DNA of 64,000 bases from Frondihabitans sp. 762G35 (GTDB lineage Bacteria > Actinomycetota > Actinomycetes > Actinomycetales > Microbacteriaceae), in NCBI RefSeq assembly GCF_002074055.1, contig NZ_CP014619.1, positions 1,054,001 through 1,118,000 of the forward strand, read 5' to 3'. The position numbers and the translations under genes were made by a program. Each line of letters starts with the position of its first letter. Position 1 is the stretch's first letter. Below, piece by piece: positions 6,928-15,145 of the stretch. The notes below the pieces were generated by a model. The model was not told the origin of the DNA. It made no database searches and saw nothing but the letters and a program-made list of their open reading frames with translations.

Positions 6928-8796
6928 TCAGCGGTCGCGGTCGAGCTCGTCGATCGTGATCGCCGCGGTGACGAGGGCGAGGTGGCTGAGCCCCTGCGGC
7001 AGGTTCCCGAGGAAGGAGCCGTCCTCCGCCACCATCTCGGCCATCATGCCGACGTCGTTGGGCACCTCGACGAGCTCGTCCATCAGCGTCTTGGCCTCGT
7101 CGATCCGGCCGACGCAGGCGAGGGCCGCGGCCAGCCAGAACGCGCAGGCGAGGAACGTCCCCTCCTCCTCGGGCATCCCGCTGTAGCGGTAGAGGAGGGC
7201 GCCGCGACCGAGTTCGTCGCGGAGCGCGTCGATCGTGCGCGACATCCGCTCGCCGCGGTCGAAACCGCTGGGCGCGTGGAGCAGCACGGACGCGTCGAGG
7301 GCGTCGCTCCCCGGGTACATCAGGTAGGCGCCCCGCTCCTCCGACCACCCGTTCTCGGCCACCCACTCCTCGATTAGGCGCTTGTTCCGCTTCCAGGCCT
7401 CGAGGTCGGCAGGATCCGGGTGCACCTGCCCGATGTCGGCGAGGTGCAGGGCCGCGTCGATGGCCTGCCAGCAGGCCATCTTGCTCGAGACGTAGTGCTG
7501 GGGGTCCTCGAGCTCCCACATGCCGGAGTCCTTCTCCTGCCACCGGCGACAGGCGTCGTCGGCGAAGGAGCAGAGCAGAGCGTCGGAGGACGCGTCGAGG
7601 ATGTTGCCGCCCGAGACGTACTGGCGGAGCAGGGTCAGGATGTCGGCGTAGACGCCGAGTTGGAGCTGGTCGCCCGCGGGGTTGCCCGAGTAGACGGGCC
7701 CGATGCCGCGCCAGCCCTCGGCGGACGCCTCGTGCGTGCCGTCGGTGAGGTCGCCGTTCAGGTCGAAGAAGATGTGCATGTCGCGGCCGTTGCGCTTGAG
7801 GCTCGACAGGATCCAGGAGACGGCGGCGTGGGGCTCCTCGCGGAGGCCGAACTTCAGGAGCGCGCTCACCGTGTAGGCGAGGTCGCGGACCCAGGCGAAG
7901 CGGTAGTCCCAGTTCTTGCCGCCCTCGAGGTTCTCCGGGAGCCCCGACGTCGCGGCGGCCGCGATGGCGCCCGTGGGGCTGTAGATCAGGAGCTTGAGCG
8001 CGAGCGTGCTGCGCTTCACGGCCTCCTGCCACGAGCCGTCCCAGGTGAACGCCTTCGACCAGGTGCGCCAGTTGTCGATGGTGCGGTCGACGCCCTGGTC
8101 GACGATGTCCGCGTTGGGGAGGTGGACCGGCTCGTCGTCGGTGCCGCAGAGGCAGAGGATGTGGCGGGAGCCCTCCTGCGTCGTGAAGGCGCCCTCGAAA
8201 TAGGGCGGCCCCGTGGGGGAGACGCCGTCGCCGGCTCCGGTCGGGTCGGTGCGACCGTGATCGGAGCCGATCAGGAGCAGGTTGACGTCGCCCACGCGCA
8301 GCACGGGCCCGTGGACGGTGTCGACGCGCTCGACGGCGTCGTCGCCGAAGACGTCGCCGGGGTGCACGGCCCACCGCAAGTCGACGGAGCCCTCGACGCC
8401 GTCGACCCTCCGCACCAGCTCCGCCCAGGGGAGTCGACCGGCGACACCGGTGACCAGGGCGTCCGTGATCTCCACGACACCCGTCGCCGTCCGGAACCGG
8501 GTGGTGAGGACGTTGGTGCCGTCGATGTAGGAGCGGTCGACCTCGAAGTCGTCGTCGACCGGACGGAGCTCGAAGCGGCCGCCGCGCCCGGAGTCGACGA
8601 CGCCTGCGATGACGGGCCTCGTGAAGAGATCGGGCAGGGGAAGCCAGTCGATCTGGCCGTCCCGCGCGACGAGCGCGACCGTGCGGCCGTCGCCGATCGC
8701 GGCGTAGGAGCGGAGGTCGACGTAGCCGTCGACGCGCTCGTCGGGCGCCGAGAAGTCCCGCCCGGGATCCTTGGAGCCGTCCTGGAGCTGCTCCAC
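6928..8796 (-). CDS. glycoside hydrolase family 15, trehalase-like
   Basis: A 622-residue cytoplasmic enzyme in two parts. The N-terminal beta-rich domain of trehalase-like GH15 proteins begins at GYVDLRSYAAIGDGRTVALV (residues 24-43). The alpha/alpha-barrel carries NWDYRFAWVRD at 295-305, MWELE near 426-430 and EEGTFLACAFWLA near the C terminus. Actinobacterial homologues hydrolyse trehalose; other GH15 members act on starch or isomaltose. The GTG start lies three bases after the stop of the FAD reductase gene, so it is the last gene of a stress-type group with Dps, SDR and the reductase. Confidence 0.88.
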   Translation of the reverse strand: MEQLQDGSKDPGRDFSAPDERVDGYVDLRSYAAIGDGRTVALVARDGQIDWLPLPDLFTRPVIAGVVDSGRGGRFELRPVDDDFEVDRSYIDGTNVLTTRFRTATGVVEITDALVTGVAGRLPWAELVRRVDGVEGSVDLRWAVHPGDVFGDDAVERVDTVHGPVLRVGDVNLLLIGSDHGRTDPTGAGDGVSPTGPPYFEGAFTTQEGSRHILCLCGTDDEPVHLPNADIVDQGVDRTIDNWRTWSKAFTWDGSWQEAVKRSTLALKLLIYSPTGAIAAAATSGLPENLEGGKNWDYRFAWVRDLAYTVSALLKFGLREEPHAAVSWILSSLKRNGRDMHIFFDLNGDLTDGTHEASAEGWRGIGPVYSGNPAGDQLQLGVYADILTLLRQYVSGGNILDASSDALLCSFADDACRRWQEKDSGMWELEDPQHYVSSKMACWQAIDAALHLADIGQVHPDPADLEAWKRNKRLIEEWVAENGWSEERGAYLMYPGSDALDASVLLHAPSGFDRGERMSRTIDALRDELGRGALLYRYSGMPEEEGTFLACAFWLAAALACVGRIDEAKTLMDELVEVPNDVGMMAEMVAEDGSFLGNLPQGLSHLALVTAAITIDELDRDR

Positions 8797-8799
8797 CCG

Positions 8800-9981
8800 C
8801 TAGATCCGGCCGCGGAGGTCGGCAGGATCCACGGGCTCGGCCTTCGCGAGGACCTCGCGTGCCGCATCCGTCGCGTCCCACACGTTCCACAGCAGGACGC
8901 CCACGGGCACCCCGTCGTCGAGGTAGTAGACGACGACGCTCTCGTCGTCCTTCCAGTCCTCGACGGTGGTCAGGCTCGAGTCGAGCTTCCCGACCGCCTC
9001 GTAGCCGAGGTCGAAGACGTCGGAGTAGTAGTACGGCGTGTGCGCGTAGGTCTCGTCCGACCCGGCGAGGATCCGGCCGACCGCGGCGCCCTGCTCGTAG
9101 GCGTTGTCGACGTGCTCGACGCGGCGGCGTCCCAGGATGGGGTCGGGGTAGGAGGCGACGTCACCGGCGGAGAAGACGTCGGCGTCGTTCGTCCGTAGGC
9201 GTTCGTCGACCACGATGCCGTCGTCGACGGTGAGGCCCGCGGCTTCGGCGAGCTCGGTGGCCGGCTCGATGCCGAGACCGATCACGACCGCGTCGGCGTC
9301 GACGGTGGACGCGTCGTCGAGGGTGAGGTGGACCCCGTCTCCGTCGACGGTCCCCGACTCCAGACGACGACCCGACAGGAGCTCCACACCGGCGTCGGTG
9401 AACGCGCCCTCGTACAGATCGACGACCTTCTTCGGGAAGACGGAGTCGCCGAGACGATCGCCGGGGAAGACGACGGTGACCCTCGTCTCGTTCTGGGCCA
9501 GGGCCGAGGCGATCTCCGAGCCGATGTAGCCGCCCCCGACGACGACGACGTGGCGGCCGTTCCCGGCGACGCTCCGGAGGGCCCGGTAATCCGCGGCCGT
9601 CCGGAAGTAGATCACGCGATCGTCCTCGGGGAGGTCGAGGCGCGTCGGACGTCCACCGGTGGCGAGCAGGAGCCGCCCGTAGCCGACCGTGTCGCCCGAG
9701 GCGGTCGTGACCGTCTTCGCCGACCGGTCGATCGAGGCGACGCGCGTGCCGAGTCGGAGCTCGGCCGATGTCGTCTCGACCGTTCCGAGGTCGTTGTCGT
9801 CGGGGGTGAACTCGTCGTCGATCCAGAGCTTCTTCGACAGGGCGGGGCGCGTGTAGGGGGCGTCGACGTCCTCGCTCAGGATGAGGACGGATCCTGCCTC
9901 GTCGCGCTCGCGGATGCCCTTGGCGGCGGAGTCGGCGACCATGCCGCCGCCGATGATGACGTAGTCGTAGGCCTCAGCCAT
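8800..9981 (-). CDS. FAD/NAD(P)H reductase, ferredoxin-reductase/AIF-like
   Basis: A 393-residue two-dinucleotide-domain flavoprotein: FAD-binding IIGGGMVADSAAKGI at residues 9-23, NAD(P)-binding VVGGGYIGSEIA around 147-158, and the second FAD contact VFSAGDVA around 280. A C-terminal ferredoxin-reductase-like domain follows. No redox-active CxxxxC is present, which separates it from disulfide reductases. The electron acceptor is unknown; no ferredoxin or P450 is adjacent. AGGAG precedes the ATG in the short gap after the SDR gene. Confidence 0.87.
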   Translation of the reverse strand: MAEAYDYVIIGGGMVADSAAKGIRERDEAGSVLILSEDVDAPYTRPALSKKLWIDDEFTPDDNDLGTVETTSAELRLGTRVASIDRSAKTVTTASGDTVGYGRLLLATGGRPTRLDLPEDDRVIYFRTAADYRALRSVAGNGRHVVVVGGGYIGSEIASALAQNETRVTVVFPGDRLGDSVFPKKVVDLYEGAFTDAGVELLSGRRLESGTVDGDGVHLTLDDASTVDADAVVIGLGIEPATELAEAAGLTVDDGIVVDERLRTNDADVFSAGDVASYPDPILGRRRVEHVDNAYEQGAAVGRILAGSDETYAHTPYYYSDVFDLGYEAVGKLDSSLTTVEDWKDDESVVVYYLDDGVPVGVLLWNVWDATDAAREVLAKAEPVDPADLRGRI

Positions 9982-9997
9982 GTGGTGTCTCCTGTTG

Positions 9998-10798
9998 TCA
10001 GATCGTTGCGACCGAGCCGGAATCGACCCGGTAGTTGCTGCCGTTGACGAAGCTTGCGCGATCGGAGCAGAGGAACACGATGACGTTCGCGACCTCCTCC
10101 GGCTCGCCGCGGCGCTTCAGCTCCATGTACGGGCGCTCTTCGTCGAGGAACGACTCGATGGCCTCCTCGACCGAGGAACCCCTCTCGTCGGCGCGTTTCG
10201 CCATCATCGCGTCGGTCATCGGGGTGTTGATGAACGCGGGGCCGACCGTGTTGACGAGGAGGCCCTCCTGCGCGTAGGAGCGGGACAGCCCCTTGGCGAA
10301 CGACATGACGCCCGCCTTCGCCGCGCAGTACGGCAGCTCGTCGTCGTACGGCTGCAGCGCGTCCTCCGAGGCGGTCAGGACGAGGCGCCCCCATTCGCCG
10401 GTGCGGAGATCCGGGAGGAACTCGCGGACCAGACGGACGGGGCCGAGGAGGTCGACCTCGAGCGTCGAGGTCCACCCCTCGTCGTCGATCTCGTGGAACA
10501 GCCCCTGGGCGCCGGTTACGCCGGCGCACTGCACGAGAATGTCGATGTCGCCCACGGCGCCCTGCGTCTTCTCGTGCAGCTCCCGCAGGTCGTCGACCTT
10601 CGTGATGTCCGCGGCGAACGCGTGGAGTCGGCCCTCGTCGGCGGACAGCCGGGCCGCGGCCGCCTCGAGCCTCTCCGGGTCGCGGTCGCTGATCACGACC
10701 GTGGCACCCTCCTCGAGCAGGAGCCGCGCCGTGTTCCAGCCGATGCCCGAGTCGGCCCCGGTGACCAGGGCCTTCCTACCGGTGATTCCGAGATCCAC
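9998..10798 (-). CDS. short-chain dehydrogenase/reductase
   Basis: A classical 266-residue SDR with a Rossmann fold. The cofactor motif TGADSGIG is at residues 13-20, the structural CAG at 91-93, and the catalytic Ser144, Tyr157 and Lys161 lie in LTAS and YCAAK. It oxidises or reduces a small alcohol/carbonyl substrate with NAD(P)(H); the substrate is unknown. The GTG start follows GGAAGG. The gene lies 24 bases after dps and 16 bases before the FAD reductase, consistent with one transcript. Confidence 0.88.
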   Translation of the reverse strand: MDLGITGRKALVTGADSGIGWNTARLLLEEGATVVISDRDPERLEAAAARLSADEGRLHAFAADITKVDDLRELHEKTQGAVGDIDILVQCAGVTGAQGLFHEIDDEGWTSTLEVDLLGPVRLVREFLPDLRTGEWGRLVLTASEDALQPYDDELPYCAAKAGVMSFAKGLSRSYAQEGLLVNTVGPAFINTPMTDAMMAKRADERGSSVEEAIESFLDEERPYMELKRRGEPEEVANVIVFLCSDRASFVNGSNYRVDSGSVATI

Positions 10799-10822
10799 GA
10801 TCGCCTTCCAGTGGGGGAGCGG

Positions 10823-11365
10823 TCAGGAGTTCGCGACGGCGCCGACGCGGTCGAGACCGGCGTCCTCGGCCTTCGCGTCGCGCGTGCGCGTCGACTCGTC
10901 CTGGGCGTCGCGGTCGGGGTGGCGATTCTCCGCACCGACCATCCACGCGAACTGCTCCAGCTTCTCGATGATGCCGTGCAGAACGTCGGCGGTCGTCGGG
11001 TCCTCGTCGTCGACCTCGTCGTGGACGTCGCGCATGGTGCCGACGGCCGCGTAGATGCGGTCGACGATCAGGTCGACGGTCTCGGTCGTCTCGACGGGAC
11101 CGGCGGGGAACTCGCTGAGGCTCGTGCCCTTCGAGACGGTGCCGGAGCGGCCGTCCGGAACCAGGTAGACGGCGCGCATGCGCTCGGCGACCTCGTCGCT
11201 GAACTCGCGGGCCGCGTCGATGATCTCGTCGAGCTGGAGGTGCAGATCGCGGAAGTTCGAGCCGAGGAGGTTCCAGTGGGCCTGCTTGCCCTGGATGTGC
11301 AGCTCGATCAGGTCGACGAGGACCTTCTGCAGGTTGTCGCGGAGGGTTTCGGATCCTTTGAACAC
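10823..11365 (-). CDS. dps: Dps/ferritin-like DNA protection protein
   Basis: A 180-residue four-helix-bundle protein of the Dps family, which forms dodecamers that oxidise and store iron and protect DNA in starvation and oxidative stress. The ferroxidase region is recognisable: KQAHWNLLGSNFRDLHLQLDE (residues 27-47), with His30, Trp31, His42 and Asp46. The C-terminal tail of about 30 residues is charged and probably flexible. A GTG start follows AGAAGGA; a -10-like TACCGT lies roughly 30 bases further upstream. It heads a group with SDR, FAD reductase and GH15 genes. Confidence 0.87.
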   Translation of the reverse strand: MFKGSETLRDNLQKVLVDLIELHIQGKQAHWNLLGSNFRDLHLQLDEIIDAAREFSDEVAERMRAVYLVPDGRSGTVSKGTSLSEFPAGPVETTETVDLIVDRIYAAVGTMRDVHDEVDDEDPTTADVLHGIIEKLEQFAWMVGAENRHPDRDAQDESTRTRDAKAEDAGLDRVGAVANS

Positions 11366-11485
11366 GGTTCGTCCTTCTTCCTGGTCGGGGCCTCCGACGG
11401 TACGCCTGACGCCTCTTCAGGGGCTGCAGGGCTGTACCCCTGCCGGTGTAGTCTTCCGACATCACGGGCCTTGAGGGGGGCGACC

Positions 11486-11884
11486 ATGGCGACGACGCGC
11501 ACGACCGACGAGGGGGACGGTATGGACGACACGCACGAGGACGCCCTGCCCCCGACCGTGCAGAGCCTCATCCGGGGGCTCGACACGGCGCGCCACGCCT
11601 TCGACGGGCTCGGCGACGTCGACGAGGCGCACCACGGCCGGATCCTCGAGGACCTCGTCAGCACGGTCCCCGACCTGGCGAGCGCCGCGGCGCGCGCGGG
11701 GCACGGGGCGTGGGCGTCGATGATCGTCCTCGCCGCGGCGGACTGCCCGCCGGAGTGGGCGACCGGCTGCCCGCGCTGGAAGGCGCTGGTCGAGTCGTCC
11801 TTCGCCGCCATCGACGCGGCGAACCGGGCCGCGGCCGACGAGCAGGCGCGCCTGGTCGAAGTGCGCAGGCGGCGCCTAGCCTGA
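11486..11884 (+). CDS. hypothetical protein, 132 aa
   Basis: I do not recognise the family. The product is soluble, rich in Ala, Asp and Arg, with predicted helices and a CPPEWATGCPRW stretch near residue 90. The ATG at 11486 follows GAGGGGGG; a second possible start at ATG 11522 also has GAGGGGG in front of it, so the N terminus is uncertain by 12 residues. TAGTCT at 11451-11456 may be its -10 box. It is divergent from dps, and its stop lies just before the lipase-like gene, whose -10 box overlaps its end. Confidence 0.6.
   Translation: MATTRTTDEGDGMDDTHEDALPPTVQSLIRGLDTARHAFDGLGDVDEAHHGRILEDLVSTVPDLASAAARAGHGAWASMIVLAAADCPPEWATGCPRWKALVESSFAAIDAANRAAADEQARLVEVRRRRLA
11877..11882 (+). promoter_or_regulatory. 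leaderless -10 box TAGCCT
   Basis: TAGCCT ends seven bases before the ATG at 11889, inside the last codons of the preceding gene. It gives the lipase-like gene its own start site without a 5' leader. Confidence 0.55.
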
Positions 11885-11888
11885 GGGG

Positions 11889-12608
11889 ATGACCGTCCCG
11901 CATCTCCCGCGCGTGCCGTTCCTCTCCGGAGGCCCTCGCGGCGGCGTCCGCCACTACCTGAGGATGCTTCCGCCCGACTACGCCTACTCGGCGCGGACGC
12001 ACCTCCGCAGCCTGCTCGGGACGAGCGTCCCGCGGGTCTACCGCGAGGGCGCCAAGGCGCCGATCCTGCTCCTGCCCGGCGTCTACGAGTCGTGGCGCAC
12101 CCTCCGCTGGTTCGCCGACGTGATGAACCGCGACGGCCATCCCGTCGTGGTCGTGCCGGGCCTGGCCCACAACCGGCGGCCGATCGCCGACACCGCGGTG
12201 CTGGCGCAGCGGATCCTCGACGCCAACGACCTCCGCGACGTGGTGATCCTGGCGCACAGCAAGGGCGGGATCATCGGCAAGAGCATGATGCTCGACACCG
12301 ACGCCTCCGGACGGATCGCGCGCATGGTCGCCGTCAACAGCCCGTTCCAGGGGTCGCGGATGGCCCGCTACATCCCGACCCGCGCGTTCCGCGCCTTCCT
12401 GCCGACCGACCCGCTGCTGACCCGGCTCACCGCCGAGCAGGAGGTCAACGCGCGGATCACCTCGGTGTTCTCCGACTTCGACGGGCACGTGCCCGAGGGC
12501 AGCGTCCTCCCGGGAGCCCGGAACGTCACGGTGCCGGTCGACGGCCACTTCCGTCCGCTCGGCCACCCGGTCGGACGGGCCATGATCCTGGCGGCGCTCG
12601 CCGGCTGA
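11889..12608 (+). CDS. alpha/beta hydrolase, lipase-like
   Basis: A 239-residue alpha/beta-hydrolase. The strand ILLLPGVYESW carries the oxyanion region, and the nucleophile elbow AHSKGG places the catalytic Ser at residue 124; VDGHFRPLGHP near the C terminus supplies the likely His. The AHSKGG elbow is typical of triacylglycerol lipase/esterase-like proteins of actinobacteria. No signal peptide is evident, so it probably acts in the cytoplasm. Substrate unknown. Confidence 0.8.
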   Translation: MTVPHLPRVPFLSGGPRGGVRHYLRMLPPDYAYSARTHLRSLLGTSVPRVYREGAKAPILLLPGVYESWRTLRWFADVMNRDGHPVVVVPGLAHNRRPIADTAVLAQRILDANDLRDVVILAHSKGGIIGKSMMLDTDASGRIARMVAVNSPFQGSRMARYIPTRAFRAFLPTDPLLTRLTAEQEVNARITSVFSDFDGHVPEGSVLPGARNVTVPVDGHFRPLGHPVGRAMILAALAG

Positions 12609-12692
12609 GGCGACGACGACCGCGTCGACAGCGACGACAGCGGTTTCCGCGATGTTTGCGGCGTCCGCGCGGCCGCTCGGTCGTCGAGAGCG

Positions 12693-13757
12693 CTAGCCGC
12701 CCTGCAGCTCCTCGCGCACGCGTCGGAGATCCTCCAGCATCGAACCGATCAGGATCCAGTGGTCCGGGTCGGGGCGGACCACCTCGAGCGGCGCGGTGAG
12801 GGCGGGGAGGTCCGTCTCGGGCGCGTCGGTGCCGGAACCCCCGGCGGCCTCCTCCTCGCGGTCGTGCACGAGCAGCCGGACGTCGTGCGCCGCCCGACGC
12901 AGCTCCCGAGCGATCCCCGACACGACGGCGTCGTCGACGAGCGCCGGATCGTAGTTGTCGCGGAGCGTGCGGGTCATGGCGACGACGCGGTGCACGAGGT
13001 TCGAGAGCGAGGCCAGCAGGAGCCGGTCCGCCTCCAGGATGCGCCGCTGCCTGCTCGCGCGCGGGTTCAGCGTGAGGCTCTCCTCGCCCGTCTTCACCGC
13101 GACGGCGGCCCTCGCCTGGAGCCCCCGGAGCTCCCGGGCGCGCAGGAGCATCGCGTCGAGCTGCGACTGCCCGGTCGCCTCCTCGAGGGCGCCCGCCAGG
13201 TCGTCCAGGCTCGCGCCCAGGTCGCGGGCCAGCCGCGCGACGGCCAGGTGCGCGGGCCCGAGCAGCACCGGCGGCACGATCAGGGCGTTGACGAGGAGGG
13301 CGACCACCGCGCCGATGACGGTCTCGATGACGCGGTCGACCGCGTAGTTCGGCGTCACGACCCCGACCGACAGGACGAGCATCGCGGAGATGGGCACCTG
13401 TGTCGTCGACGTCGGGGTGAGACGGATCACCCAGGCCAGCAGCAGGGCGAGGATGATCGCCACGAGCACGACCCAGGTGGACCCGTGCCCGAGGACGACT
13501 CCGACGACGTAGGCGAGACCCACGCCGAGCACGACTCCGACGCTCCGCTCGAGGCCCCGGCCGAACGACTGGTTGATGCTCGGCTGGACGACGAGGAGCG
13601 CCGCGATGGCGGCGAAGATCGGCAGCGGTTGGTGCACGAGGGCGCCGGCGACGAGCCAGGCGACCACGACGGCGATCGACGTCTTGGCGACCTGCAGCAG
13701 CGGCAGCCGGGACGGCTGACGCAGGCGGGAGGCCAGGGGGATCGGAGGACGCGGCAC
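12693..13757 (-). CDS. FUSC family membrane protein
   Basis: A 354-residue protein. About six hydrophobic helices fill residues 20-165, including the FUSC-type stretch FAAIAALLVVQPSINQSFGRGLERSVGVVLG. A long cytoplasmic helical domain follows (residues 170-354). The family includes aromatic-acid efflux proteins (AaeB, YccS); the substrate here is unknown. The GTG at 13757 follows TACCCT with seven bases between, so the message is essentially leaderless. It is divergent from the kinase-like gene at 13839. Confidence 0.8.
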   Translation of the reverse strand: MPRPPIPLASRLRQPSRLPLLQVAKTSIAVVVAWLVAGALVHQPLPIFAAIAALLVVQPSINQSFGRGLERSVGVVLGVGLAYVVGVVLGHGSTWVVLVAIILALLLAWVIRLTPTSTTQVPISAMLVLSVGVVTPNYAVDRVIETVIGAVVALLVNALIVPPVLLGPAHLAVARLARDLGASLDDLAGALEEATGQSQLDAMLLRARELRGLQARAAVAVKTGEESLTLNPRASRQRRILEADRLLLASLSNLVHRVVAMTRTLRDNYDPALVDDAVVSGIARELRRAAHDVRLLVHDREEEAAGGSGTDAPETDLPALTAPLEVVRPDPDHWILIGSMLEDLRRVREELQGG

Positions 13758-13838
13758 GACCCCCAGGGTAGGACCGCGGAGCGCACCCCCGGCGCGCCCG
13801 CTGGGAGGATCTCCGGCGAACCGGGTTGACTGTGCCCT

Positions 13839-15101
13839 GTGTGGCCCAATTCCGGAGAGATCCTCCCCGCAGCGTTCGCGGACAGCGGGGTCACCGTCGT
13901 GTCGTTCCGCCCCCACTCCGTCGAGCCCTCGGGAGGGGGATTCCTCTTCGGCTACGAGGTCGACACCGTCGACGCGGCGGGGAGCCAGTCCACCGTGCTC
14001 ACCTTCATCGACACGGACCCCGCCTCGGTGGAGGCCTCGCGCACCGCGGGCGGCTCGGTGGTACCCGACCCGCAGACCGGCCGGCCCGTCCGCGTCTGGG
14101 CCTACCCCGCGGATCCTGCGCTGCCGGCCCTCGCCCTCGTGACCTACCCCGAGCGCGTGACGGAGCTGCTCGACGGGCTCGGCATCCGCGTGACGGAGCC
14201 GCTCCTCGAGGTCGCCGCCTACCGCCCGGGCAAGCGCGCGGTGATCCGCGTGGACGCCCGCGAGCGGACCCTCTTCCTCAAGGTCGTCCGTCCCAGTCGC
14301 GCGGAGCCGATCGCCGAGCAGCACGAGGCCTTCACCGCGCGCGGGCTCCCGGTGCCGGGCGTCCTCGCGGCGCTGCCCGACGGGCTGCTCGTGCTGGAGC
14401 GCGTCGCAGGCGTCCCGGCGGGCACGCGGGTCGTCCAGATCGCGGAGGGACGCGGTTTCGTCGACCAGCTCGTGGCGCTCGGCGCGGCGGTCGCCTCCGT
14501 GGACCTCGACCAGCGCGCGCAGGCGGACGCCCTCGACAACGGGGCCTGGCACCGCAGGAGCCTCCGCTCGTCTCTGCCCGAGCGCGCCGACGACATCGAA
14601 CGGGTCTACGACGAGATCGAGGCGCGCGCGTCGACGTGGGGGGCCGACGAGCGGCAGGTCGTCCACGGCGACCTCCACCTCGAGCAGCTCTTCGTCGATC
14701 CCGACGATCCGAGCCGGATCACGGGACTCCTCGACATCGACACCGCAGGATGGGGTCACCCGGCCCGGGACGCCGGCGCCCTGATCGCGCACCTCGTCGT
14801 CACGGCCCAGTGGCACCGCGGGAACAGCGCGGGCGCCGAGGCCCGGGCCTGCGAACGGATCGCGGACGAGGTCGTCGCCGCCTGGACCAGGAGATTCCCG
14901 GGACTGGCCGACCGGCTCGCGCCGACGATCGCGTCGCAGCTGCTCGCCCACGCGGGCGGGCAGGCGACGCTCGGCACCGACCTGGCCCGGACCAAGGCCC
15001 TCCAGCTCCTCGACGCCGCGGCGGGGACCCTCTGGCCGCGCCGTCCCGACCAGGATCCAGGCGAGCCGCCTAGCCTGGCGTCACGGGGCACGTCCGACTG
15101 A
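13839..15101 (+). CDS. APH-type phosphotransferase, maltokinase-like architecture
   Basis: A 420-residue protein. The N-terminal domain of about 120 residues is followed by an aminoglycoside-phosphotransferase-type kinase fold: FLKVV as nucleotide-binding strand, HGDLHLEQLFVD as catalytic loop and LLDIDTAGWG as metal-binding motif. The substrate may be a sugar, an aminoglycoside-like compound or a small alcohol; sequence alone does not decide. The start is unsure: two overlapping GTG codons occur at 13839-13843 and no ribosome-binding site is visible. The FAD-Rieske gene follows after 44 bases. Confidence 0.75.
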   Translation: MWPNSGEILPAAFADSGVTVVSFRPHSVEPSGGGFLFGYEVDTVDAAGSQSTVLTFIDTDPASVEASRTAGGSVVPDPQTGRPVRVWAYPADPALPALALVTYPERVTELLDGLGIRVTEPLLEVAAYRPGKRAVIRVDARERTLFLKVVRPSRAEPIAEQHEAFTARGLPVPGVLAALPDGLLVLERVAGVPAGTRVVQIAEGRGFVDQLVALGAAVASVDLDQRAQADALDNGAWHRRSLRSSLPERADDIERVYDEIEARASTWGADERQVVHGDLHLEQLFVDPDDPSRITGLLDIDTAGWGHPARDAGALIAHLVVTAQWHRGNSAGAEARACERIADEVVAAWTRRFPGLADRLAPTIASQLLAHAGGQATLGTDLARTKALQLLDAAAGTLWPRRPDQDPGEPPSLASRGTSD

Positions 15102-15145
15102 CCCGCTCCCTCGCCGCTTTCCACCGCTCTCGCACGGAGGTCCCG

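Noticed and set aside
12614-12686. 9-bp inverted repeat CGACGACCG/CGGTCGTCG between convergent genes
   Set aside because: The loop is 55 bases and the arms are simple GC-rich repeats, too weak to call a terminator.
13826-13846. TTGACT as a -10-like box seven to eight bases before starts at 13839 and 50353
   Set aside because: The second base of the -10 consensus is not A in either case, so I do not count these genes as leaderless.
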